From the NCBI RefSeq assembly GCF_024178165.1, contig NZ_JAMZIE010000004.1, forward strand, positions 62,001 to 126,000: a stretch of 64,000 bases of DNA, in the 5' to 3' direction. This document shows positions 7,661 to 15,657 of this stretch, one piece after another (within the stretch, counting starts at the first letter, position 1; every line of letters starts with the position of its first letter). The position numbers and the translations under genes are program-made. This DNA comes from Halohasta salina (lineage in GTDB: Archaea; Halobacteriota; Halobacteria; Halobacteriales; Haloferacaceae). The notes beneath the pieces are model-generated. The model had not been told where the DNA came from. It did no database searches and saw nothing but the letters and a program-made list of their open reading frames with translations.

Positions 7661-8305
7661 GTGAGTTCCGACGCCGCCATCTGTTTCGATCTGTTCGGCA
7701 CGCTTGTCGACGCCGAGCGACCGGACGACCCCGCCAGCGCGGTCGCCGACGCGCTGGCCGACCGCGGGGTTGTGGTTCCCGACGACTGGGCGACGGCCTA
7801 CGGCGAGCCCCACATCGACGCCCCGGAGGGCGCGGAGGTGCCGCTGCCGGCCCACGTCAGCGCCGCCCTCCGGAGCCGGGGCGTCGACGCGCCGAACAAC
7901 GCACCACGTCGAGCCGTCGTCTCGGCGTTCGATCCGACGGTCGACACCCGGCCGGGCGCAGTCGAAGTCCTCGAAGCCGCCCGCGAGTACGGTCCCGTCG
8001 GGCTGCTGTCGAACTGTTCGGTCCCCGAACTGGTCGGCCGGACGCTGATCCGATCAGACGTATCCCGTGATGAGTTCGATGCGGTCGTCTCCAGTGTCGG
8101 CTGTGGTTGGCGGAAACCCGACCAGCGGGCCTTTGAGACGGTCACCCGCAAACTCGGCGTCCCGGTCGACCGACTCGTCTACGTCGGCGACAGCCCCGCG
8201 GTCGACGGCGGCATCGAGGACTGCGGTGGGACGTTCGTCGACGTGGCCGACACGCCGCTGTCACGGCTCCCCGACCGGCTCGACGAGGTGTGTCCGACAC
8301 GATGA
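7661..8305 (+). CDS. HAD superfamily hydrolase of the cobalamin cluster
   Basis: The 214-residue protein starts with GTG and has HAD motif I (CFDLFGTLVD), motif II (LLSNCS), and motif III/IV (KPDQRAF ... VYVGDSPAVDGGIEDCG). It is therefore a small haloacid-dehalogenase-type phosphatase. It precedes cbiB by 31 bases on the same strand, at the head of the cobalamin genes, which suggests a phosphatase or repair function in cobamide assembly, for example removal of the 5'-phosphate from adenosylcobalamin phosphate (the CobC or CobZ step), but that is inference from position only. Confidence 0.8.
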   Translation: MSSDAAICFDLFGTLVDAERPDDPASAVADALADRGVVVPDDWATAYGEPHIDAPEGAEVPLPAHVSAALRSRGVDAPNNAPRRAVVSAFDPTVDTRPGAVEVLEAAREYGPVGLLSNCSVPELVGRTLIRSDVSRDEFDAVVSSVGCGWRKPDQRAFETVTRKLGVPVDRLVYVGDSPAVDGGIEDCGGTFVDVADTPLSRLPDRLDEVCPTR

Positions 8306-8336
8306 CGGACGTGGCCGAGCACACGAGGAGCCGCGT

Positions 8337-9260
8337 ATGTCGGTGACCCTCGCGGCGGTCGTGGTGGCGGTCGGCATCCTCGACCGGCTGGTCGGCGAGC
8401 CACACGCCCGGTTCCATCCGGTCGCGTGGTTCGGCCGGCTCGTCGCCCTCGTCGACCGAGCGTGGGGAACCCCCCGGTTGGTCGGCGGGCTGGCAGCGCT
8501 GGGCTTCCCGCTGGTGGCGGCGACGGTCGCCGGCGGGACGGTCGCCGCCGCCGGCCGCCTCGGACCGATCCCGGCGGCCGCCGTGGCCGTCGGGGTCCTG
8601 TTTTCGTCGACCAGCCTCCGGCTGCTGACCGCGACCGCCCGCGAGGTGGTCGACCGCGCCGAAACCGACCTCCCACGCGCCCGCGAGGAACTGCGAGCAC
8701 TGGCGGGCCGGGAGGCCAGCGAGCTATCGCCCGAGCTGATACGCAGTGCAGCCGTCGAGAGCGCCGCCGAGAACCTCGCCGACGGGCTGATCGCCCCCCT
8801 GTCGGCGTTCGGGCTGGCGGCACTGGCGGCTCCGTTGGCCGGCTGGCCGACGCTTCCGATCGCGGCCGCCGCAGCGGCGTGGGTGAAAGCGGTCAACACG
8901 ATGGACTCGATGGTCGGCTACCGGTCGAAGCCGGTGGGGTGGGCCAGCGCCCGACTCGACGATCTGGTGATGTGGCTCCCCGCACGGTTGACTGCCCTGC
9001 TGATCGCGGCCGCCGCGGGGAGTCCCGATCCCCTCTTCACCGGTCGACGCTGGGCCCGAGTGCCCGACTCCCCTAACTCCGGATGGCCGATGGCGGCGCT
9101 GGCAGCGGCAGTCGGCGTCCGGCTCGAAAAACCGGGCACCTACACGCTCAATTCGATGGCCGACCTCCCGACCGCTCGGGATGCCCACCGCGGCATCGGG
9201 ATCGTCGACCGCGCCGGCCTACTGGCGCTGGGCGGCTGGGCGGTGGTCCTGTTTGCATAA
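8337..9260 (+). CDS. cbiB: Adenosylcobinamide-phosphate synthase CbiB
   Basis: The 307-residue membrane protein attaches the aminopropanol (phosphate) side chain to cobyric acid. The family start VGILDRLVGEPHARFHPVAWFG, the region SAAVESAAENLADGLIAP and VKAVNTMDSMVGYRS are typical CbiB/CobD-bacterial motifs, and four to five hydrophobic segments are visible. ATG at 8337 follows a GAGG element. The stop overlaps the proposed cobS start by eight bases, so cbiB-cobS-cobY look translationally coupled. Confidence 0.93.
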   Translation: MSVTLAAVVVAVGILDRLVGEPHARFHPVAWFGRLVALVDRAWGTPRLVGGLAALGFPLVAATVAGGTVAAAGRLGPIPAAAVAVGVLFSSTSLRLLTATAREVVDRAETDLPRAREELRALAGREASELSPELIRSAAVESAAENLADGLIAPLSAFGLAALAAPLAGWPTLPIAAAAAAWVKAVNTMDSMVGYRSKPVGWASARLDDLVMWLPARLTALLIAAAAGSPDPLFTGRRWARVPDSPNSGWPMAALAAAVGVRLEKPGTYTLNSMADLPTARDAHRGIGIVDRAGLLALGGWAVVLFA

Positions 9261-10011
9261 CCCCCTTCGAGCGGTTCGCGGCGCAATCGCCTTCCTGACG
9301 CGGCTGCCGGTCGGCGGCGGCGAGGCCGAGTGGGCGGCGTTCCGGAGCCACCCCTACACTATCCCGCTGGTCGGCTATCTCGTCGGCGCGGCCGCCGGCG
9401 CGGCGTTCTTCCTGCCGGTCCAGCCGACGACGGTCGTCGCGGCGTATCTCGTCGTCCTGTTCGGCCTCTCGGGGATCACCCACGCCGACGGGCTGGCCGA
9501 CGTGGGAGACGCCATCGGTGTCCACGGCGACCCCGAGCGCCGCCGCGAGGTCCTGAAGGACTCCGCGACCGGTGTCGGCGGCATGCTCCTGTTGGCGGTG
9601 ACGCTGGTCGTGTTGACACTGGGTGCACTCGGCTTCGCGGGCACCGACGCGATGACCGCCTTCCGGCTGGTGGTCGCCGCCGAGGTCGGCGCGAAACTCG
9701 GGATGGTGCTGGTGATCTGCTACGGCCGGCCGGCCCACGAGGGGCTCGGTTCGCAGTTGGTCGACCGGGCCGACCGGGCGGCCTACGGGCCGGCGGTCGT
9801 CGTCGCCGCGCCGGCGATCCTGCTGGCCCCCCAGGGGTCGACGATCGCACTGCTGGGCGCGCTCGCGGCCGGCCCGCTGATCGGCGCGGTGACCCTGACG
9901 TGGGGATACCGGGCGCTGGGCGGGGTGTCGGGCGACGTGATCGGCGCGACGAACGAACTCGCCCGCGCGGTCGGGCTCCATCTGGGGGTGTCGCTGTGGA
10001 TCCTGCTGTGA
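9253..10011 (+). CDS. cobS: Adenosylcobinamide-GDP ribazoletransferase CobS
   Basis: The 252-residue integral membrane enzyme joins adenosylcobinamide-GDP and alpha-ribazole in the last nucleotide-loop step. Motifs include AIAFLTRLPVGG at the N-terminus, FGLSGITHADGLADVGDAIG with the Asp-rich catalytic-type loop, RRREVLKDSATGVGG, and a C-terminal GYRALGGVSGDVIGATNE. Start choice is uncertain: no ATG or GTG lies at a suitable place, and TTG at 9253, overlapping the cbiB stop, gives the usual family length. The stop overlaps the cobY GTG (GTGA). Confidence 0.9.
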   Translation: MHNPLRAVRGAIAFLTRLPVGGGEAEWAAFRSHPYTIPLVGYLVGAAAGAAFFLPVQPTTVVAAYLVVLFGLSGITHADGLADVGDAIGVHGDPERRREVLKDSATGVGGMLLLAVTLVVLTLGALGFAGTDAMTAFRLVVAAEVGAKLGMVLVICYGRPAHEGLGSQLVDRADRAAYGPAVVVAAPAILLAPQGSTIALLGALAAGPLIGAVTLTWGYRALGGVSGDVIGATNELARAVGLHLGVSLWILL

Positions 10012-10610
10012 GTCCCCACGCGCTGGTGATGTGCGGCGGCCGGGGGAGCCGGCTCCGGCCGGCGGTCGGCGAGACCGAAAAGCCGCTCGTCGAGATCGGC
10101 GGCCGGCCGATGGTCGACCGCGTCCGGGCAGCGCTCCGGGCGAGCAGTGTCAGCGACATCTACGCCGCGGTCTCGCCGCAGGTCCCCGAGACGGCCGCCC
10201 GGCTGGCCGAGGCCGCAGACGTCACCGTCGTCGAAACGCCCGGCGAAGGGTACGTCGACGATCTCACCGCCGCCCTCGATGTGGTCGGGACGCCGGCGGT
10301 CACCGTCAGCGCCGACCTGCCGTTTCTGGAGGCCGCCCACGTCGACCGCGCGCTCGCGGCGGCCGACGGCGGCTCGGTCGCGGTCTGTGTGCCGCTGTCG
10401 GTCGCCGAATCGGTGGGAGCCAGCGCCGAGACGACCGTCGACCACGAAGGCCGGTCGGTGGTGCCGACGGGGCTGAACGTCGTCGGCGAGGGAGCCGATC
10501 GGCGGCTCGTCGTCGAGGCAGAACCGCTGGCGGTCAACGTCAACCGACCGGCCGATCTTCGGTTGGCCGAAAAGATAATTCGAGAATCGTACTACTCGGT
10601 TTCCGAATAA
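10008..10610 (+). CDS. cobY: Adenosylcobinamide-phosphate guanylyltransferase CobY
   Basis: The 200-residue enzyme is the archaeal replacement of bacterial CobU, transferring GMP to adenosylcobinamide phosphate. It has the nucleotidyltransferase glycine loop ALVMCGGRGSRLRPAVGETEKPLVEIGGRPM and a second metal-binding Asp in VSADLPFLEA. GTG start overlaps the cobS stop by four bases. The C-terminal half (AVNVNRPADLRLAEKI) is typical of this family. A stretch of 78 bases with its own promoter separates it from cobD. Confidence 0.92.
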   Translation: MSPHALVMCGGRGSRLRPAVGETEKPLVEIGGRPMVDRVRAALRASSVSDIYAAVSPQVPETAARLAEAADVTVVETPGEGYVDDLTAALDVVGTPAVTVSADLPFLEAAHVDRALAAADGGSVAVCVPLSVAESVGASAETTVDHEGRSVVPTGLNVVGEGADRRLVVEAEPLAVNVNRPADLRLAEKIIRESYYSVSE

Positions 10611-10659
10611 CCGGACCGGACTTTAGAAACGGCAGCTTTCGCTGGTTATTAAACAATAA

Positions 10660-10667
10660 TTTATAAT
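10660..10667 (+). promoter_or_regulatory. TATA box of cobD
   Basis: TTTATAAT lies 22-29 bases before the cobD ATG, so the transcript is probably leaderless and cobD is expressed independently of the cbiB-cobS-cobY group. Confidence 0.65.
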
Positions 10668-10688
10668 GGTGTTCTCTATCGGTCGACT

Positions 10689-11693
10689 ATGGATCCCCGT
10701 ATACTCGACGAACTCGACCGGGTGCCCCACGGGGGAGCCGCCGACCCTCGTCGTCTGGATTTCAGTGCCAACACCAACCCGATCTCGCCGCCGGGAACGG
10801 TGTCGGTCTACGAGTCGGCGTTCTCGGCCGCCCGCCGGTATCCCGCCGACGACTACTGTGAGTTCCGCGCGGCCGCCGCCGAGTACGTCGGTGTCGAGGG
10901 CGGACAGGTCATCCCCACCGCCGGCGGACTGGCGGGGATGCGGCTGGTGTTTTCGGTGCTGGTCGACCCCGGCGACAGCGTCGCGGTTCCGGCCCCGAGC
11001 TTCGGCGAGTACGCCAAGGAGGTCCGCCTACAGGGCGGCGAGCCCGCCTTCGTCGACTATGACGAGATCACCTCGGTCGATCCCGCCGACCACGAACTGG
11101 TGATCGTCTGCAACCCGAACAATCCCACCGGCACCGCCTACTGTCCGGCCGGGCTGCAGAAGCTGGCCGCCCGGTGTCGGGACGCCGGGACGACGCTGCT
11201 GGTCGACGAGGCCTTTCTGGATTTCGTCGACGACCCCTCGCTGGCCGGCACCGAGGGCGTGGTCGTCGCCCGCTCGCTGACCAAGATCTTCGGACTGCCG
11301 GGGCTCCGGGCCGGCTTTCTGGTGGCGACCGGACGGCTCCGCGAGCGACTCGACGTCGCCCGGCCGGCGTGGGGGCTGAGCACGCCCGCGGCGGCGGTCG
11401 GCGCACACTGTCTGGGCGCAACCGACTTCGTCGAGGCGACCCGTCTGCGTGTCGACCGTGAGCGCGAGTGGCTGGCCGACCGGCTGTCCGACCGCTTCGA
11501 GGTCGTCCCCTCGGAGGCCCCCTTCCTCCTGTTGGAGGCCGACCGCCCGGCCGGCGAGGTCGTCGAGGAGGCCCGCTCGAACGGGGTCGCCATCCGCGAT
11601 GCGACGACCTTCCACGGACTCGACTCCCACGTCCGTGTCGCAGTCAAGCGCCGCCACGAAAACGAAAAGCTGGTCGAGGCGCTCGGTTGCTAA
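10689..11693 (+). CDS. cobD: Threonine-phosphate decarboxylase CobD (aminotransferase fold)
   Basis: The 334-residue PLP protein belongs to fold type I, near histidinol-phosphate aminotransferase. In cobalamin synthesis the CobD enzyme decarboxylates L-threonine phosphate to aminopropanol phosphate, the substrate joined by CbiB. Visible are DFSANTNPISPP at the N-terminus, VCNPNNPTGTAYC, LLVDEAFLDF, and the PLP-lysine segment ARSLTKIFGLPGLRAGF. Context beside cbiB, cobS and cobY decides for CobD over a general aminotransferase. Confidence 0.88.
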   Translation: MDPRILDELDRVPHGGAADPRRLDFSANTNPISPPGTVSVYESAFSAARRYPADDYCEFRAAAAEYVGVEGGQVIPTAGGLAGMRLVFSVLVDPGDSVAVPAPSFGEYAKEVRLQGGEPAFVDYDEITSVDPADHELVIVCNPNNPTGTAYCPAGLQKLAARCRDAGTTLLVDEAFLDFVDDPSLAGTEGVVVARSLTKIFGLPGLRAGFLVATGRLRERLDVARPAWGLSTPAAAVGAHCLGATDFVEATRLRVDREREWLADRLSDRFEVVPSEAPFLLLEADRPAGEVVEEARSNGVAIRDATTFHGLDSHVRVAVKRRHENEKLVEALGC

Positions 11694-11763
11694 CCGACAG
11701 GGTTAGGTACCTATTATATACCATCGTCCCGCGTAAACTCAACTATGATAATTTATCACTCGA

Positions 11764-11770
11764 TTTTATA
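11764..11770 (+). promoter_or_regulatory. TATA box of the GAF-domain gene
   Basis: TTTTATA is centred 28 bases before the ATG at 11795, which fits a leaderless archaeal transcript and supports that start codon. Confidence 0.6.
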
Positions 11771-11794
11771 CTCACACCAGCCATAGCTGTAGTG

Positions 11795-12688
11795 ATGACA
11801 CGGACTGTCTTATGTGTCGACACCGAAGCCCGGGTTTCGGATGTCGCGGCTACGATAGATGCGGAGGAAGATCTCACTGCAATCGAGGCGACGTCGGTGA
11901 GCGGGGCCATCGATGCGATCGACGACGAACCTGTCGTCGGGGTCGTTACTGCGTACGAACTCGACGACGGCAGCGGGATGGAGGTAATCGAGGCCGTCAG
12001 GAAACGGAGTCCACAGACGCCTGTAGTGCTGTTTACCGACGTTTCGCCGGGCGAGATCGACACGAGTTCGTTCAAGGAACTGGTCGTCGAGTACCTCAAC
12101 CGGGAGTTGCCGGATGCCGCCGATCGGCTCGGCTTCATCGTCAACGACGTGATCGACCATAGCGCCCAAGTCGGCTTTCTCACGCCCGACGACGAGGACG
12201 AACGGCTCAAAGCCCTCGATAGCTACGACATCGAGGAGCTACCGATCGAGGAGAGCTTCGACCGGCTCACCGACCTCATCGCTGCTCATTTCGATATCGC
12301 GGTCGCCTTCATCGGCCTCATCGAGGAGGACCAGGAGAACTTCCTGGCCTGTACCGGCGCCGACTGGGACAGCCTGACCCGCGAGGACACGATCTGTACC
12401 CACAGCATGCTGCAGGAGGACGTGATGGTCGTCGAGGACATCGCCGACGACAAGCGGTTCAACAAAAACGAGCAGTTGGAGAACCTCGGCATCGTCTCGT
12501 ATGCGGGCGCGAACATGACCAGCTCCGACGGCCACGTCATCGGACAGGTCTGTGCGCTCGACCACGAGGCCAAGACCTACACTGCCGAGGAGAAACACCG
12601 GCTCGAACAGTTCGCCGAGACGGCCATGGAGATCCTCGAACTCAGACAGTCGGTGCGTGAGGCCCGTGGCATGGAGGTGAGCCAATGA
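11795..12688 (+). CDS. Receiver-like plus GAF domain signalling protein
   Basis: Residues 1-115 of this 297-residue protein look like a response-regulator receiver fold (TVLCVDTEARVSDVAATI, later TPVVLFTDVSPGEI), but the phosphoacceptor Asp expected in the VxxDYxLPDxxG motif is Ala (VVTAYELDDGSGMEV), so it probably is not phosphorylated. Residues 145-290 form a GAF domain (IAVAFIGLIEEDQENFLAC, TICTHSMLQEDVMVVEDI, HVIGQVCALDHE). The stop overlaps the next gene's ATG (ATGA). The pair may be a sensor and an output partner. The convergent neighbour is a chemotaxis transducer. Confidence 0.75.
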   Translation: MTRTVLCVDTEARVSDVAATIDAEEDLTAIEATSVSGAIDAIDDEPVVGVVTAYELDDGSGMEVIEAVRKRSPQTPVVLFTDVSPGEIDTSSFKELVVEYLNRELPDAADRLGFIVNDVIDHSAQVGFLTPDDEDERLKALDSYDIEELPIEESFDRLTDLIAAHFDIAVAFIGLIEEDQENFLACTGADWDSLTREDTICTHSMLQEDVMVVEDIADDKRFNKNEQLENLGIVSYAGANMTSSDGHVIGQVCALDHEAKTYTAEEKHRLEQFAETAMEILELRQSVREARGMEVSQ

Positions 12689-13338
12689 GCGTCCACTCCG
12701 AGCGGTTCAGTGCGGCCGACCTGCCGATCGACGGTATCGACTCCGGCAGTTCGATCCTGCTGACCGGCGACGACACCGCGGCGCTGAAGACGGTGTTCGC
12801 CCGGTTGGTCGCGGCCGACGACGACGAGCGCAGCATCGTGTTGGCGACCAACGCCGGCGGCCGGTCGATCCAGCGCCTGCTCAACGACGCCCGCAGCGAC
12901 GCCGGCTCGCGGGCCTCGATCCTGACCGCCGAGGGTCCCGCCCGCGGCGACGACGTCACGAGCGTCGACGACATCGCCGATCTCACACAGGTCGGGATGC
13001 AGTTCTCGACGCTGGTGGCGACGGCCCAACAGTCGACCGACCGGTTCCGGTCGGGGATCTTCCTCTGTTCGACCATCGCGGGCGAGGTCGAGGACACCCG
13101 GTCCGTGTTCCGGTTTCTCAACTCGAACTTCCTGACCGAACTCCGCCGCGGCGAGGGGATCGGCGTCGTCGCCATCGACCGGAGCGCCGAGATGGGCACC
13201 AACGTCGACAGCATGATCTCGGGGATGGAGACCTCCTTCACTGCTAGAATCGACATCGAAACGACCGGCCGCAACGAGGCAACCCTCGAAATCTCCGGTA
13301 TCGACGGCAACGAAGGGCGCGTCGACGTCTCGCTGTAG
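12685..13338 (+). CDS. Degenerate KaiC/RecA-like protein (DUF7504-like)
   Basis: The 217-residue acidic protein resembles a haloarchaeal family distantly related to KaiC/RecA ATPases: DSGSSILLTGDDTAALKTVF occupies the place of the Walker A region but lacks GxxxxGK[ST], and GIFLCSTIAGEVEDTRSVFRF resembles the KaiC core. It should not hydrolyse ATP. It is translationally coupled by ATGA overlap to the receiver/GAF protein. Similar pairs occur near taxis and light-response genes in haloarchaea, so a signalling adaptor role is possible, but nothing in the sequence proves it. Confidence 0.65.
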   Translation: MSVHSERFSAADLPIDGIDSGSSILLTGDDTAALKTVFARLVAADDDERSIVLATNAGGRSIQRLLNDARSDAGSRASILTAEGPARGDDVTSVDDIADLTQVGMQFSTLVATAQQSTDRFRSGIFLCSTIAGEVEDTRSVFRFLNSNFLTELRRGEGIGVVAIDRSAEMGTNVDSMISGMETSFTARIDIETTGRNEATLEISGIDGNEGRVDVSL

Positions 13339-13351
13339 TCGGCTCTCCCGG

Positions 13352-13357
13352 TTTTTT
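13352..13357 (+). terminator. T-run terminator
   Basis: Six consecutive T bases lie 14 bases after the stop of the KaiC-like gene and before the convergent transducer gene, the usual archaeal intrinsic stop for a short two-gene transcript. Confidence 0.4.
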
Positions 13358-13380
13358 GGATCTCGGTTCGTCCCCGTCGG

Positions 13381-14922
13381 TCAGCGACGGGTGGTTCGTC
13401 CGGCCGCCGCCGAGCGGTCGCCGCCGAGATTGGCCAACTCGTTGAGGTAGTCGACCATGTCGTCGATGGCGTCCCGCTGTTCGGCTGCGCCGTCGGTGAT
13501 CTCGCCGATCCCGGCCTCAATCTCCTCGGCCTGTTTGGCGACCGCCTCGGCAGTGGCAGTGATCTCTTCGAGCGAGGCGGCCTGGTCGTCGTTGGTGTCG
13601 GCGACCTCCGAGATCCCGTGGGCGGCCTCCTGGGAGGCCGCAACGATGTCCGACAGCGACTCCAAGACGCCCGAGATCTCCTCGTTGGCGCTGCGGACCC
13701 GCTTGTTCGTGGTCTCCGAGACGTCGGCGGTCTCGCGGGTCCGGGCCTGGATCTCGCCGATCAGCTCGGAGATCTCGTCGGCGTTCTCCTTGGTCTCCTC
13801 GGCGAGGCTTTTCACCTCGTCGGCGACCACGGCGAACCCCGCGCCCTCCTCGCCGGCCCGGGCGGCCTCAATGTTGGCGTTGAGCGCGAGGATGTTGGTC
13901 TGGTCGGCGATATCCGCGATCACCTCGACGACCTCGTTGATCGCGTCCATCCGCCCCTCCAACTGTTCGACCGTTGCGACGAGTTCCTCGGTCGATTCGA
14001 CGACCTCAGTCATCTGTTCTTGGGCGCTCTCGCCGGCCTGTGCGCCCTCCTCAGCGGCCTGCTCGGCACGGTGGGCCGCCGCGTCGACCTGATCCGAGGT
14101 GGCCGCAACCTCCTCCATGGTCGCACTCAGGTTCTGCATCTCGTCGCTGACCTCCCGGAGCGACCGGTTTTGATCGGTGACTTCCTCGTCGATCTCGACG
14201 GCTTCGGTAGCGATCTGGTCGGCCGCCGTCGACAGCTCCTCGATCTGGTCGACGAGCCCCTGAATCATCGTCTGGGTCGAGTCGGCGACGCCGTTGATCG
14301 CATCCGAGATTTCGAGGACCTCGGCGTCGAGGAGATCGCGGCCGTCGGTGTAGTCGACACGGGCCCCGAGGTTGCCGTCTTCGATCGATTGGGCGGTGTC
14401 GGCGACCTCCTCGACCAGCCCGGCCATCGCCTCCCGGCGACGGATGACCTCGGTGTTGTCCTGAATGAGTTGGATGACGCCCTGCAGTTCCCCGGCCTGA
14501 GTGATCGGCGTCGCAACCGAGTGGACGTACAGCGTCTCGCCGTCGGCGTTGTCGAGTTCCTGTTCGACCTCGTAGGCCCGCTGGTCGCGGCCCGACCGCT
14601 CGGCGCCGAACGTCTCGTCTGCCCGGTCGGGGTTGTCGACGACGGCGTTGGCCAGCGTTCGGGTTCGCTCGTCCCGGAAGAACCGCGCCGTGTCGTCGTC
14701 GCCCAGCACCGACTTCCGGTCGATGCCCGTCAGCACCTCCATCTCCCGGTTCCAGCCGATGATCCGATGCTGGGTGTCGATCATAAAGGCCGGCTGTGGG
14801 AGGGTATCCAACAGCGCGTCCGTCGAGATGTCGATGTCTTCGTCGGTCGACTCCCGACCGCCGAGCGTGTCGTCGGACGCCGACTGTGTGCGCCGGGTTC
14901 CCTCGGGGTTGCCCTGTGGCAT
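13381..14922 (-). CDS. Soluble methyl-accepting chemotaxis transducer with PAS and HAMP domains
   Basis: The 513-residue protein has no membrane segment. After a hydrophilic start it shows a PAS domain (about residues 35-160, PQPAFMIDTQHRIIGWNREM), a HAMP-like linker (165-235) and the MCP coiled-coil signalling domain (250-500) with the invariant hairpin tip ADQTNILALNANIEAARAGE and GFAVVADEVKSLAEET. It would control CheA in response to an intracellular cue sensed by PAS. It belongs to the cytoplasmic Htr-type transducers common in haloarchaea. A TATA element (CTATAAAATAG, minus strand, about 14997-15007) lies upstream. Confidence 0.9.
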   Translation of the reverse strand: MPQGNPEGTRRTQSASDDTLGGRESTDEDIDISTDALLDTLPQPAFMIDTQHRIIGWNREMEVLTGIDRKSVLGDDDTARFFRDERTRTLANAVVDNPDRADETFGAERSGRDQRAYEVEQELDNADGETLYVHSVATPITQAGELQGVIQLIQDNTEVIRRREAMAGLVEEVADTAQSIEDGNLGARVDYTDGRDLLDAEVLEISDAINGVADSTQTMIQGLVDQIEELSTAADQIATEAVEIDEEVTDQNRSLREVSDEMQNLSATMEEVAATSDQVDAAAHRAEQAAEEGAQAGESAQEQMTEVVESTEELVATVEQLEGRMDAINEVVEVIADIADQTNILALNANIEAARAGEEGAGFAVVADEVKSLAEETKENADEISELIGEIQARTRETADVSETTNKRVRSANEEISGVLESLSDIVAASQEAAHGISEVADTNDDQAASLEEITATAEAVAKQAEEIEAGIGEITDGAAEQRDAIDDMVDYLNELANLGGDRSAAAGRTTRR

Positions 14923-15052
14923 ATCCAGAAATAGGCGAGACAGCCTGTTATTGGTTTCCGTACTATTATCAGATGTTGTATTTTCGATCTCCGGGGACTA
15001 TTTTATAGGTTTGTGAGAGTGACAGTTCGGGTCGAACGGTCCACGGAGGCGA

Positions 15053-15604
15053 TCAGTGGAGCGTCCCCTCGCGGTGGTCGACGTCGTAGGCGAAGAGGGC
15101 GTAGCCGACGTCCTCGGGCGAGTAGCCGGTGTCGCTTGCGATCTCGCGGATCGGCTCGATCATCGTCACGTAGTCGGCGGCGTCGAACGACTCCTTGCGG
15201 CCTTCGACGTAGTCGAACCGTTCGAGACTCGCCCAGACGCGGGTGTCGACGATCGCGTGCCGCGAGGGATCGAGCGCGGTCAGCACACAGGAGGCCGTCG
15301 GGGCCTTGAAGCCGCGCAGGCCAGCAATGAGGTGGATCTTCGAGAAGTCGCCGTCGACGCGCCGGACGTTGGCGGTGACCTCCTCACAGCGGGCTTCGGG
15401 GTTGCGGTCGACGTGGTAGGCACTCCGGGTCGACGACTCGTAGGCGATCTCGTACAGTTGCTCGCGCGTGAGATACCCCTGCTGGCGGTACTGCCGGCCG
15501 AACGCGGCGATCCGATCCGGGAGGACGCCCTGCGTCTCGGCGTACGACTCCAGATACTCCGAAATGAGTGGCTCGTCGATCCCTGCCATATCGGCGGGTG
15601 ACAC
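15053..15604 (-). CDS. Conserved hypothetical protein, possibly HhH-GPD glycosylase-like
   Basis: The 183-residue soluble protein is mainly helical. The segment KAPTASCVLTALDPSRHAIVDTRVWASL resembles the region of OGG-like helix-hairpin-helix DNA glycosylases in which a conserved Asp follows the hairpin, but no Lys/Asp catalytic pair can be fixed by eye. Two starts are possible, 15604 (MSPADMAG) or 15589 (MAGIDEP). It sits alone between the transducer and the M24 peptidase on the same strand as both. I do not assign a function. Confidence 0.55.
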   Translation of the reverse strand: MSPADMAGIDEPLISEYLESYAETQGVLPDRIAAFGRQYRQQGYLTREQLYEIAYESSTRSAYHVDRNPEARCEEVTANVRRVDGDFSKIHLIAGLRGFKAPTASCVLTALDPSRHAIVDTRVWASLERFDYVEGRKESFDAADYVTMIEPIREIASDTGYSPEDVGYALFAYDVDHREGTLH

Positions 15605-15657
15605 GACAGCACCGAAAACCTTCCCGATTCGGCGGCCGCGGAAGGGTAGACGCCGGG

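Noticed and set aside
13618-14934. Open frame of 438 codons antisense to the chemotaxis transducer
   Set aside because: Low-complexity Leu/Gly/Asp product mirrored from the coiled-coil gene; the transducer on the other strand is unambiguous.
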